Assembly (NCBI RefSeq): GCF_024168045.1
Contig: NZ_CP100126.1
Span: 1,381,501-1,445,500 of the forward strand
Source of the DNA: Dorea longicatena
Lineage (GTDB): Bacteria > Bacillota > Clostridia > Lachnospirales > Lachnospiraceae
Length of the DNA stretch: 64,000 nt
Direction: 5' to 3'
The translations under genes and the position numbers were made by a program. The notes beneath the pieces are model-generated. The model was not told the DNA's origin. It ran no database searches and saw only the letters and a program-made list of their open reading frames with translations. Shown here one piece after another: positions 42,585 to 50,505 of the stretch (position 1 is the stretch's first letter; every line of letters starts with the position of its first letter).

Positions 42585-45226
42585 GAGTAAAGAACAGAAA
42601 ATGTATCCGCAGACTTAGCTTCAAGTCTCTGTGGGCATCCAGAAAAAGAAATATTATTGCAATTTGTGCTATAGCACTCACAACTTTGATGTTTACATCA
42701 TTATTTACCATTATGCTGTCTGTAAACTCAAGCTATGAGACCTACAATTTCAGACAGGCAGGTGGCTATAGCGATGGCAGCTTTAAGGATTTATCAAGAG
42801 AACAGGCTGATAAAATAGCCGCCCACAAGGGAATCAAGGCATCTGGTGAGCGTATCGTGTGCGGCTTCAGCTCCTCTGACGTATTCGGCAAGGTAGCGGC
42901 GGAAGTAAGCTACATGGATAAAAACTGTACCAAGTGGAGCTATGCCACCCCAACCACGGGAAAGGAGCCTCAAAAAGAAAATGAAATAGCCATGGACACT
43001 ACAGCCTTAAGACTCCTTGGCGTAGAACCGAAGCTGGGAACAAATGTGACGATTACTTATCAGGCTGGTAATGGAACAGACACCGGGATACCACAGACCG
43101 ACAGCTTTATCCTCGTCGGCTATTGGGAGTATGACGATTTGATGCCTGTTCACTATATCAACGTATCAAAAGCCTATGTAGATAAAATCAACGAAAAGTG
43201 TATAGCCGCTGGTGATGAAGCTCTTGACATAGACTTAAATGTCATGCTTCCTTCCAAGCTTAATATCAGGGAGCAGATGGAAAAAATAGATACAGACTTA
43301 GGCTATGACTGGAATACAAGAGACCAGGAGAACAGCGCCAGAATCGGTGTGAACTGGGGACTTACTGCCTCATCTGTAAGCTCTGACATAGATTTCTCAC
43401 TGGTAGCTGCAATCCTTGCTTTTTTCCTGCTTATTATATTTACAGGCTATCTGATTATATACAATATATTCCAGATTTCAGTGACTGGGGACATCAGGTT
43501 TTATGGCCTGCTAAAGACAATCGGTACCACCCCAAGACAATTAAGGCACATAATTACACAGGAAGCTCTGTTTTTGTGTATTATCGGTATTCCTGTAGGA
43601 TTGCTTCTGGGCTATGGCATTGGTGCGGTTTTAACTCCTATTGCATTAGAAACCACAAGTATTATAGGCACAAAGGCTGCTATCAGCAGCTCGCCGCTTA
43701 TTTTTATCGGTTCTGCTGTATTTGCCATTATCACTGTCTTTTTGTCCTGCAGGAAGCCCGGCAAAATGGCTGCAAAGGTATCGCCTGTTGAGGCAGCAAA
43801 ATATACAGAAGGTATGACCGGCAAAAAGAAAAAGCGCCACAGCCGTGGGGCTAAGGTATATCAGATGGCTTTTGCCAATCTTGGCAGAAATAAGAAGAAA
43901 ACTATCCTGGTTGTAGTCTCGCTGACACTTTCCGTAACTCTTTTAAATGTGCTTTTTTCACTTGTCAACGGCTTTGACATGGATAAATATGTGGACAGGT
44001 CAACCTGTGCAGACTTTATCGTGAGCAGTACAGATTATTTCCGCTATAATACGGCAGATGAATATATAGGAGCAGATACCATTGATGAGATAAAGGAAAA
44101 CACAGATGAGACTGTCTCTGGAAGCGGCTATGACCTGGCAGACATATCCCCTATGATGTGGATGGAGACAGACCAGTATAGTAAACTGGCAGAAAACTAT
44201 CTAAGCGGCAAAGAGCTGCAGGAGGAAATCTCCCACTACGAGCAGAAAGGTGACAGCATACTTGTCGACGTCAGTATAGAGGGCTTTGACGATGGACTTT
44301 TTGATAAGCTTACTGTAGTAAAAGGCTCCCTGGAGCCACTATCTGACCCGGATAGCCACGCAATCGCTGTAGCTGTATCCACAGACGATTACGGCAATAT
44401 AGTAAATTTGGACAACTACCCTGAGCTGGGAGACACTTATACCGTAAACTACCAGATTGGATATGACATAGACAGCCGAACCGGCGAGCGGGCAGACCAA
44501 CAGACCACGCCTGAGGAGTATTTGGAATACCATGAGGAAGAGGCAAAGGAGGTGGAGTACAGTGTATGTGCTCTTGTGACGGTTCCTGATTCCATCAGCT
44601 TCCGTTATACAAGTCTGGGTTATAGTATGGTTTTGCCGGTAGAGAAACTTAAGGAGGACAGCGGTACAGATGTCATTCCAAAATTTTATATGTTTGACAC
44701 ACCGGATTCTCAGGCAGAAGCAAGTGCTGAGCAGTATCTGCAAAAGCTCACAGCAGGAGATACATCTACTCTCATGTATGAGAGCAAGGCATCTATCAGA
44801 CGTGAATTTACCCGGTTTAAAAATATGTTTTTAATCTGTGGTGGTGCCCTCTGTGCTATCATCGGACTTGTGGGCATACTTAATTTTTTCAATGCAATTA
44901 TGACAGGAATTTTGTCCAGAAAAAGAGAATTTGCCGTATTACAGTCTGTGGGCATGACCAAGAGACAGCTAAAGCTCATGCTTATTTATGAGGGCTTATT
45001 TTATGCGGTGGGCTCCATCATAGCATCCCTCATACTTTCAGTGGTGCTCAGCCCTATGCTTGGCAATATGATGAGTGCTATGTTCTGGTTTGTAACATAC
45101 CATTTTACCATTATGCCTGTAATCCTGATTATACCAGTATTTCTCCTGCTGGGCTGGCTGATTCCTGCTGTGCTTTACCATGCCGGCAAGAGGCAAAGCA
45201 TTGTCGAAAATCTAAGGGAATTGTAA
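42581..45226 (+). CDS. Large FtsX-domain ABC transporter permease (MacB-like exporter)
   Basis: 881 residues, apparently complete: N-terminal helix (about 20-45), an outer domain, FtsX domain 1 (about 270-410, including TGDIRFYGLLKTIGTTPRQLRHIITQEALFL), a helix at about 435 (KKTILVVVSLTLSVTLLNVLFS), a second outer domain (about 460-730) and FtsX domain 2 (about 740-880, with LSRKREFAVLQSVGMTKRQLKLMLIYEGLFY). Its ATG overlaps the ATPase stop by four bases. The ATPase in front is truncated, so it needs another ATPase or is non-functional. Such permeases often export peptides or lipids. Confidence 0.85.
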   Translation: MRVKNRKCIRRLSFKSLWASRKRNIIAICAIALTTLMFTSLFTIMLSVNSSYETYNFRQAGGYSDGSFKDLSREQADKIAAHKGIKASGERIVCGFSSSDVFGKVAAEVSYMDKNCTKWSYATPTTGKEPQKENEIAMDTTALRLLGVEPKLGTNVTITYQAGNGTDTGIPQTDSFILVGYWEYDDLMPVHYINVSKAYVDKINEKCIAAGDEALDIDLNVMLPSKLNIREQMEKIDTDLGYDWNTRDQENSARIGVNWGLTASSVSSDIDFSLVAAILAFFLLIIFTGYLIIYNIFQISVTGDIRFYGLLKTIGTTPRQLRHIITQEALFLCIIGIPVGLLLGYGIGAVLTPIALETTSIIGTKAAISSSPLIFIGSAVFAIITVFLSCRKPGKMAAKVSPVEAAKYTEGMTGKKKKRHSRGAKVYQMAFANLGRNKKKTILVVVSLTLSVTLLNVLFSLVNGFDMDKYVDRSTCADFIVSSTDYFRYNTADEYIGADTIDEIKENTDETVSGSGYDLADISPMMWMETDQYSKLAENYLSGKELQEEISHYEQKGDSILVDVSIEGFDDGLFDKLTVVKGSLEPLSDPDSHAIAVAVSTDDYGNIVNLDNYPELGDTYTVNYQIGYDIDSRTGERADQQTTPEEYLEYHEEEAKEVEYSVCALVTVPDSISFRYTSLGYSMVLPVEKLKEDSGTDVIPKFYMFDTPDSQAEASAEQYLQKLTAGDTSTLMYESKASIRREFTRFKNMFLICGGALCAIIGLVGILNFFNAIMTGILSRKREFAVLQSVGMTKRQLKLMLIYEGLFYAVGSIIASLILSVVLSPMLGNMMSAMFWFVTYHFTIMPVILIIPVFLLLGWLIPAVLYHAGKRQSIVENLREL

Positions 45227-45505
45227 TTGGTGTTTTAATAAAATTTTGTAACTGAAAACCAGCTGAAATGAAAAATCAGAAATTAAGAAACGATAATCGG
45301 ATATGACAGGGACGGTTTTATCATCAATGACAGCAACAGTCGCACAAACAGTAAAAAAAGATGGTCATATGAGCAGTTGAGCAGACAGATGCGGAATCTA
45401 TGGGCCATGTATAACTGAAGGGAAAAGCCAGATGTTGAACAGCTTTTGAACAGTGATACTACCATATTTTTCATATAGCAGCGATTGAAACACAAGGATT
45501 TTAGA
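45227..45505. other. Gap without a recognised gene
   Basis: About 280 bp between the permease stop and the sdpR operator region. No convincing protein, RNA structure or terminator. The open frame at 45283-45495 on the minus strand has no ribosome site or family features. Confidence 0.4.
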
Positions 45506-45581
45506 ATTTAGATATTTTTCTAAATAGTTGTTGACAATTCTGCTTCGTCAGAATATATTATATTTAGAAATATTTCTAAAT
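45506..45581 (+). promoter_or_regulatory. sdpRI promoter flanked by two 20-bp palindromic operators
   Basis: TTGACA (45531-45536), 17-bp spacer, TATATT (45554-45559). Downstream lies the perfect palindrome ATTTAGAAATATTTCTAAAT (45562-45581). Upstream lies ATTTAGATATTTTTCTAAAT (45506-45525), with two unpaired positions. The centres are 56 bp apart, so a dimer at each site would bracket polymerase. Fits autorepression by the ArsR-type regulator encoded next. Confidence 0.75.
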
Positions 45582-45602
45582 ACTTTTGAAAGAAGTGATG
45601 CT

Positions 45603-45887
45603 ATGGCTTTTGCAGATACTTTTAAGGCCTTGTCCGATCCTGCACGCCGAGAAATCTTACAGTTATTAAAGAATGGCCGAATGTCCGCCGGAGAAATTGG
45701 TAGTCATTTTCATATGACCGGTGCTACTGTTTCCTATCATCTAAAGATTTTGAAAAAGGCTGATCTGATATGGGAAACAAAAGAAAAGAATTTTATTTAC
45801 TATGATTTGAATACTTCCGTTGTAGAAGAATTACTTCTATGGTTAAAAGACTTGAAAGGAGACGAATCTCATGATGAAAAAATATAA
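45603..45887 (+). CDS. sdpR: ArsR-family repressor, SdpR-like
   Basis: 94 residues from ATG 45603 (GAAGTGATGCT upstream). Winged helix: MAFADTFKALSDPARREILQLLKNGRMSAGEIGSHFHMTGATVSYHLKILKKADLIWETKEKNFIYYDLN. It lacks the metal-binding cysteines of ArsR and SmtB. In Bacillus, SdpR represses sdpRI and is inactivated when the immunity protein SdpI binds the SdpC toxin. The downstream gene is an SdpI homologue whose ATG overlaps this gene by 17 bases. Confidence 0.88.
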   Translation: MAFADTFKALSDPARREILQLLKNGRMSAGEIGSHFHMTGATVSYHLKILKKADLIWETKEKNFIYYDLNTSVVEELLLWLKDLKGDESHDEKI

Positions 45888-46503
45888 ATGGTCTTTGTTA
45901 CTTGGCAGCCTTCTTTCTTTAAGCCCAATCTTGATCGGATTGCTTTTGTGGAATCAGCTTCCGACAAAGCTCCCTACCCATTTTTCCACTGGAAATACTC
46001 CAGATGGCTGGAGCAGCAAGGCAATTACCGTTTTCGGACTTCCGCTTTTTATGTTTGCAATGATGTGGTTTTGCTTTCTTTTCACCCATGTTGATCCAAA
46101 ACGCCAGAACATCAGTCCGAAGCTGATCCGGGCACTTGTGTGGTTTATGGCTGCACTTTCCCCGATTGTTGTGTGCTCTAGCTATGCTATTGCTCTTGGA
46201 ATAAATGTGAATATTACTCTGCTCACTTATCTGATCATTGGACTCATGCTTTTGGTAATTGGCAATTATCTGGCAAAAACAAAACAGAACTATAGTGCTG
46301 GCATTCGGATTCCATGGACACTGTCCAGTGAAGAAAACTGGAATCGCACACACCGTGTCAGCTCCAGACTGTTTATCTTTTGTGGCCTGGCTATGATCGC
46401 CAATGGATTTCTGGACTCTAATATACTGTTATTTTTCATCATGGCAGTGTTGATCGTTATCCCATATGCATATTCTTTTTTCTTATTTAAAAAAGGAATA
46501 TGA
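45871..46503 (+). CDS. sdpI: SdpI-like immunity/membrane protein
   Basis: 210 residues with about six hydrophobic helices. The DUF1648 N-terminus (LPTKLPTHFSTGNTPDGWSSKAITVFGLPLFMF) and the SdpI domain with NYSAGIRIPWTLSSEENWNRTHRVSSRLFIFCG are both clear. In Bacillus SdpI protects from the SdpC killing factor and acts as signal receptor. No sdpABC toxin genes are present here, so it may protect against toxins from other cells or serve a different sensor role. AAAGGAGA lies 8 nt before the ATG. Confidence 0.88.
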   Translation: MMKKYKWSLLLGSLLSLSPILIGLLLWNQLPTKLPTHFSTGNTPDGWSSKAITVFGLPLFMFAMMWFCFLFTHVDPKRQNISPKLIRALVWFMAALSPIVVCSSYAIALGINVNITLLTYLIIGLMLLVIGNYLAKTKQNYSAGIRIPWTLSSEENWNRTHRVSSRLFIFCGLAMIANGFLDSNILLFFIMAVLIVIPYAYSFFLFKKGI

Positions 46504-46617
46504 TGTACACTTTTGGAACATGCCTTTGTAGTTACAATAAGGGCATATTATAGTAGGGGTAGGTGTCACATCAATTGTAACCCTGCAGCATTCTACATAA
46601 ACAAATCATTGGGGATA

Positions 46618-46647
46618 TTGACTTCATTATTTAGATTTTGGTATAAT
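46618..46647 (+). promoter_or_regulatory. Promoter of the truncated response regulator gene
   Basis: TTGACT (46618-46623), 18-bp spacer, TATAAT (46642-46647). The region 46504-46716 holds nothing else that I recognise. Confidence 0.55.
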
Positions 46648-46716
46648 AACACGGTTTGTATAGTGCTAAAAGAGCCTTTTCAGACTGAAGAAATTTAGCT
46701 ACAAGAGGGTGCAGAA

Positions 46717-46848
46717 GTGTTTAACATAGCAATTTGTGATGATGAAGAAACGCTCATTGGTGAGTTGAAAGAAAATCTTATAAAGTATGCTGCTGAAACG
46801 AATAAAGAGTTTTGCTTTTTTATCTATCACGACGGCAGCGTGTATTTT
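46717..46848 (+). pseudogene. LytTR/AgrA-type response regulator, N-terminal fragment
   Basis: From GTG 46717 (GAGGGTG upstream): MFNIAICDDEETLIGELKENL then KYAAETNKEFCFFIYHDGS, the first 40 or so residues of a receiver domain with its acidic pair DDE. The similarity then stops at a terminator-like hairpin and a group II intron fragment. The phospho-acceptor Asp and the LytTR DNA-binding domain are gone. Together with the AgrC-type kinase piece at 39606-41621 it suggests that an Agr-like two-component system once existed in this region. Confidence 0.75.
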
Positions 46849-46882
46849 AAAGAGGGGATCTGGTTTTGCCAGTCCCTTTTTT
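46849..46882 (+). terminator. Terminator-like hairpin before the intron fragment
   Basis: Arms AAAGAGGGGATCTGG and CCAGTCCCTTTTTT with one bulge, loop TTTTG, six T. Some group II introns (class C) insert just behind such terminators. Confidence 0.65.
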
Positions 46883-46884
46883 GC

Positions 46885-47082
46885 GTTTGCGCGCCATGGG
46901 CGCGCTCTAACGGGTGCAAGTCCCGAACATGCCCAGATAGTGGGAAGTGTATAGCCGAACAGCAAGGGTGTCTATCGCGAGGTAGAATCTGAAGGAAGCT
47001 GTAAGCAAATCTCTGGTCCGACGAACAGAAATCACATATAAGGCTAGGCTACGAGAGATAAGTTGGCGTGAAGCAACGAAGT
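46885..47082 (+). mobile_element. Group II intron 5' fragment (domain I), truncated
   Basis: Contains sequences characteristic of domain I of bacterial group II introns: a GCGCGC stem, GGGTGCAAGTCCCGAAC, AGGGTGTCTATCGCGAGG, TAGAATCTGAAGGAAGC, GACGAACAGAAATCACATA, then TAAGGCTAGGC and GAGAGATAAGTTGGCGTGAAG. No reverse transcriptase gene and no domain V/VI 3' end are present; the sequence passes directly into the end of the ParM-partner gene on the other strand. Splicing cannot occur in cis. Confidence 0.75.
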
Positions 47083-47526
47083 CTAATAACTATCACCTTT
47101 GGCTGTTCGTTTCGTTACGGATGGAATGGATATATTATTTTCTTTTTTCTTTCCACCATAGTTTCCCCTTGCTTTTACAATATAGGTATTTGTGTCGATA
47201 TATGGTTTCAGAAAAAGTTCATCCAGATAATTGCGAAAAATAAGCTTAATTACACTATTGCGCTGTCCATTCCGAAACTGCTGTAAAATTTTGATAACCT
47301 CATTTTCAATTTCGTTTTTGGGATCCAAAGCAAAATGCGCATCAGAATTTTCCAGAGGTTTCTCTGGAGGCATTTCTGGAGGAAGCGGAATATGAAATTC
47401 CTCATCCCCCTGTGCATATGCAATCATGGCCTTTTTCATCCATTTTCCCATTTCAAACATTGGATGCAAGGTAAGTGCGACCAAATCCAGATCATGCTGC
47501 CAGTATAAACGAACGATTACGTTCAT
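47083..47526 (-). CDS. Partner protein of the ParM-like actin, possibly altered C-terminus
   Basis: 147 residues, second gene of the minus-strand pair, 11 bp after the actin-like gene. It begins MNVIVRLYWQHDLDLVALTLHPMF and has a Pro-rich middle (PLPPEMPPEKPLEN) and a charged, probably helical stretch (EIENEVIKILQQFRNGQRNSVIKLIFRNYLDELFL). I do not recognise a family, but its place is that of ParR/StbB DNA-binding adaptors. The last residues and the stop lie exactly at the edge of the intron fragment, so the natural C-terminus may be lost. Confidence 0.6.
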   Translation of the reverse strand: MNVIVRLYWQHDLDLVALTLHPMFEMGKWMKKAMIAYAQGDEEFHIPLPPEMPPEKPLENSDAHFALDPKNEIENEVIKILQQFRNGQRNSVIKLIFRNYLDELFLKPYIDTNTYIVKARGNYGGKKKENNISIPSVTKRTAKGDSY

Positions 47527-47537
47527 ATTATCACCTC

Positions 47538-48692
47538 CTAGCGGATCTGATTAACACGCTGGTAATAATATCCCCGCACATTTGAATAGATATTGCTTAA
47601 ATCCGGATCATTGATATTACCAGGAATAATTTGCAGTCCATCCATATAACGGAAGACATTATTAAACTGTTCGGACCATGCATCATAAGTACCACCGGTT
47701 GCAACAATGTAATCAATGTCAGCAAAATAATTATGTGTTGATTTTAACTTTTCAATTGTTTCATTGCATACTTCTCTGGATGCATCTTCCAGTAGTGTGC
47801 GGAAGGATTCATTGCTGCGTTTCATATGCTTTCGATCGAGAATCCGTATTTCACCTGTTTCTAAAAGGTTCTGCAGATCCGGGATCTGTAATGATACACC
47901 ATAAGTGTCCTGAATTTTTTTACATGTTCTTGAAAAGACCTCCCGCATCCCAAAATCCGGGAATGTGTTTTCATCGACAACACTACCATGATCGACAAGA
48001 TAATCATCACAGGTTCCAAATCCTGGATCAAACACAATCGTATTCTTTGAAAAGATTTTTGCTGCAGTGGCAAGCTGTTTTCCATCTTTTCCGACAAGAG
48101 CAGAAACCAACGCTCCGAGCGGCTGCGGCATAACAAAAATATCTTTGCTGTCTACCACAAAATCAAACTGCTGCCAAGGTGCACGTCCAATACGCAGACT
48201 GAAATGATGATGTCCGGAAAGAACTTCCTTCAAATCATTCTGGTCGGCTTTTAAATATTTTGGCGGGAGTCCTGTCTGAATGGTAAGTTTCTTTCCTTTC
48301 GAATTTCCTTTATCATTTCCCATTAATCCAATGGCGATACCAGTGTCCGAGATAACACGGAACATATCAGAATAGTATCTTTTACGGCCAAATAATTCCT
48401 GCTCGCTGTCAATTACATCCGATGCAGAGAGTTCATTGTAAGCCAGAGAGCCAACAACCCAGATATCACCATTTTCTGCTTTATAATAGATATCTGTTTC
48501 AGAAGGTTCATTGAGCCTGACACGATCAGCAGGGATTTTCCTTGCGTAAGCTGAAACAGAATAAATTTTATTAGGACTCATTCCTTTGATTGCAGAATAT
48601 CCGATATCCAGACCGATGATCCAATGGTTTGCCGGGCACGGTGCTGCACGATGGATTGTTTCACTGCGGGTTTTAAAGTCTTTAGTATTCAT
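47538..48692 (-). CDS. ParM/StbA-like actin homologue (plasmid segregation type)
   Basis: 384 residues of the actin/Hsp70 ATPase fold: phosphate 1 loop HWIIGLDIGYSAIKGM, phosphate 2 loop KNTIVFDPGFGTCDDYLVDHG, adenosine motif IDYIVATGGTYDAWSEQF. The layout is that of actin-like proteins of plasmids and integrative elements (ALP/ParM group), which polymerise to push DNA copies apart with a DNA-binding adaptor. The neighbour at 47083-47526 is the likely adaptor. The AGGTGG site is 8 nt before the start on the minus strand. On a chromosome this marks an integrated plasmid or ICE remnant. Confidence 0.85.
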   Translation of the reverse strand: MNTKDFKTRSETIHRAAPCPANHWIIGLDIGYSAIKGMSPNKIYSVSAYARKIPADRVRLNEPSETDIYYKAENGDIWVVGSLAYNELSASDVIDSEQELFGRKRYYSDMFRVISDTGIAIGLMGNDKGNSKGKKLTIQTGLPPKYLKADQNDLKEVLSGHHHFSLRIGRAPWQQFDFVVDSKDIFVMPQPLGALVSALVGKDGKQLATAAKIFSKNTIVFDPGFGTCDDYLVDHGSVVDENTFPDFGMREVFSRTCKKIQDTYGVSLQIPDLQNLLETGEIRILDRKHMKRSNESFRTLLEDASREVCNETIEKLKSTHNYFADIDYIVATGGTYDAWSEQFNNVFRYMDGLQIIPGNINDPDLSNIYSNVRGYYYQRVNQIR

Positions 48693-49031
48693 ATAGATCC
48701 ACCTTGTATGTAAATAGTCATATTATTGATATTCATTAATAGTATGAAAGAAATTATTTCATACCTGATTTTCTGGACAAAATTATTTATTGTTATTTCA
48801 AGCACTCTATTTTTAGAACTAATGAATTCGATGAGAGGAGGGAAAAATATGAAAAATTTATAAAATAAGCAAAAGATAAGATATAATAATTTTATGTTAA
48901 ATTTTATATCTAATTTTCGATTATCCGCATAAACACTATACTTTCAAGTATTTTGAAGTATAGAAAAAACTCATTTTACCACGAATTTACCACGATTGAA
49001 TGAGCCTTGATATGACCTATAAAATAACACC
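48693..49031. other. Upstream region of the actin cassette with repeats; possible centromere or att remnants
   Basis: No gene. It contains GTATGAAA-N7-TTTCATAC (48742-48764), a hairpin CTATACTT(T)CAA-TTGAAGTATAG (48936-48963), two copies of TTTACCACGA 11 bp apart (48975-48995) bracketed by CTCATT/AATGAG, and a strong GAGGAGGG followed by ATG and a stop after four codons (48849-48860). The last looks like the cut-off start of a lost gene. The palindromes could be parC-like or operator sites. Confidence 0.4.
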
Positions 49032-49032
49032 C

Positions 49033-49066
49033 AAAAGACATCATTACACCTAAATGGTGTCTTTTT
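49033..49066. terminator. Hairpin terminator
   Basis: AAAAGACATCATT / AATGGTGTCTTTT with one G-T pair and a T run (plus strand). Confidence 0.6.
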
Positions 49067-49129
49067 AAAAAGCAGTCAATCCTAAAACTAACTGCTTTGT
49101 GTATATGGATATGAAATTGTAAACTAGAA
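49067..49129 (-). repeat. 63-bp terminator repeat, copy 1
   Basis: 58 of 63 positions match 50438-50500. Each copy contains AAAGCAGT / ACTGCTTT, which on the minus strand is a terminator with five T directly behind a minus-strand gene (here the TfoX-like gene). Confidence 0.7.
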
Positions 49130-49134
49130 GCTGT

Positions 49135-49455
49135 TTATTTTTTCTTTTTAGGTTTTGGCGTTGGTAGTTCATCATACATCACATCAAATAACCCCGTCAG
49201 AAAATCTTTATTATCAACTTCTTCCACCAATAACATTTCTTTGGCGTTTTCGTATGGAATTTCATAAGTAACTGTCGGCATATAAGAAATTGCAGACTTT
49301 GTTGGTTTTACAAGTAACCTATCATCATATATACCGCCAACGATTTTTCCACGATAATAAATAATAAATTCTCCCATCATTGCACGATATGTTATTTCTT
49401 GTAATTCTGATAATTGTTCTAAAACAAATTGTAAATAATCTTTACTTGAAGCCAT
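49135..49455 (-). CDS. TfoX/Sxy N-terminal domain protein
   Basis: 106 residues from ATG 49455, set by GGAGGG 7 nt upstream. The TfoX_N fold is recognisable in DYLQFVLEQLSELQEITYRAMMGEFIIYYRGKIVGGIYDDRLLVKPT; the C-terminus is Lys-rich. In proteobacteria Sxy/TfoX activates competence with CRP, but stand-alone N domains in Firmicutes have unknown roles. Part of a minus-strand cluster of small, AT-rich genes with SRPBCC and VOC proteins, a set often seen on mobile elements. Confidence 0.8.
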   Translation of the reverse strand: MASSKDYLQFVLEQLSELQEITYRAMMGEFIIYYRGKIVGGIYDDRLLVKPTKSAISYMPTVTYEIPYENAKEMLLVEEVDNKDFLTGLFDVMYDELPTPKPKKKK

Positions 49456-49481
49456 TTCCAACCCTCCAATCTTGAATTTTA

Positions 49482-49877
49482 TTATTCCAATGCTTTCTTT
49501 AAGTCCAGAACAAATTGCTTTTGTTGTTTTTTCAAATAGGTTTTTACAAAAGGTTTCATAAACCACTTTTTAGGTATCACATTTTCTGTAAAGTCTATTT
49601 GTGTTTCATTCCCTTTGTCTATAAAAACACCAATCCAATGACCTTTCATGTTGCTATTCTCCATATCAAATTCCCAGCGTTTATATGGTTCTGCAACGGT
49701 AACGGTAAATGTAGTAGCATATCCATTTTTTGTGTATTCAATAAATTGTTTGTCATTTATTATTTCTGTTTTGCTCAAATCACTTCGCCATGAGTTATAT
49801 TTATCAACAGCTAAAACAATGTTCCAAACTTTTTGAATATCATTACTAATAATTGTATTTATATTTGAAATTGCCAC
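49482..49877 (-). CDS. SRPBCC-domain protein
   Basis: 131 residues from GTG 49877 (AAGGGG about 9 nt upstream). The START/Bet v1-like fold is suggested by NTIISNDIQKVWNIVLAVDKYNSWRSDLSKTEII, TFTVTVAEPYKRWEFDMEN and a long C-terminal helix KPFVKTYLKKQQKQFVLDLKKALE. These bind hydrophobic ligands in a cavity; the ligand is unknown. Base composition is distinctly AT-rich compared with the core genes. Confidence 0.75.
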   Translation of the reverse strand: MAISNINTIISNDIQKVWNIVLAVDKYNSWRSDLSKTEIINDKQFIEYTKNGYATTFTVTVAEPYKRWEFDMENSNMKGHWIGVFIDKGNETQIDFTENVIPKKWFMKPFVKTYLKKQQKQFVLDLKKALE

Positions 49878-49914
49878 TTTTTCATTTCCCCTTTTCAAAC
49901 TGAAATTTCTGGTG

Positions 49915-50277
49915 TTACATCGGTGTTCCTACTTCAATCAAATTACCGTCTAAATCATAAAAACGAACTACTTTTTGTCCCCAACTATGTGTCATAAGTT
50001 TATTAGCATACTGAATTGAAGGATAAGACCGTTCCAACTTTTCAACAAATGCTTCTATATCTCGTTCTTCAAAATATAATTCACAAGAATTACTTTTAGG
50101 GATAATATCCTTTCCTAAAAACTTTTTCCAAATTTTTTCGTCTTGAAGCACAAGTCCTTCCGTTAAAATCATGTTACCGTCATTGTCAAGTACCAAATCA
50201 AGACCGAACAGGTCATTGTAAAATTGTTTTGATTTCTCAATATCTTTAACAACAATTAAAATGTTCTTTAATTCCAT
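49915..50277 (-). CDS. VOC-family (glyoxalase/bleomycin resistance fold) protein
   Basis: 120 residues: two beta-alpha-beta-beta-beta modules, NILIVVKDIEKSKQFYNDLFGLDLVLDNDGNMIL and CELYFEERDIEAFVEKLERSYPSIQYANKL, ending in VVRFYDLDGNLIEVGTPM with the metal-type Glu. Members detoxify or bind small molecules, or are dioxygenases; the substrate is unknown. Confidence 0.82.
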   Translation of the reverse strand: MELKNILIVVKDIEKSKQFYNDLFGLDLVLDNDGNMILTEGLVLQDEKIWKKFLGKDIIPKSNSCELYFEERDIEAFVEKLERSYPSIQYANKLMTHSWGQKVVRFYDLDGNLIEVGTPM

Positions 50278-50437
50278 TGTCTAACACCTCTAAATAAATT
50301 CAAGTTTGTCGCTTTCTTCATATCCACATTATATCATTTTCATATCTGCACCACAATAAAATTTTATGCACCGATAATCTTATTGAACAGCTCTAACAAA
50401 CACCATTTCATCACTCCAATCTGAAATTTAGGTATGA

Positions 50438-50500
50438 AAAAAGCAGTCAATCCTAAGACTAACTGCTTTGTGTATAGAGATATGAAATTGTGAAATAGAA
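50438..50500 (-). repeat. 63-bp terminator repeat, copy 2
   Basis: Near-identical to 49067-49129 and placed the same way, directly behind a minus-strand gene (50506-50985). Points to duplication of a terminator module in the cluster. Confidence 0.7.
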
Positions 50501-50505
50501 TTTGC

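Noticed and set aside
45283..45495. 70-residue minus-strand ORF
   Set aside because: No ribosome site, no family features, and it sits in an otherwise featureless gap.
46513..46698. 61-residue ORF after sdpI
   Set aside because: No ribosome binding site and low-complexity product; the promoter of the next gene overlaps it.
48742..48995. CRISPR-like array upstream of the actin gene
   Set aside because: Repeats are short, of different sequence, and not regularly spaced; no cas genes anywhere in the window.
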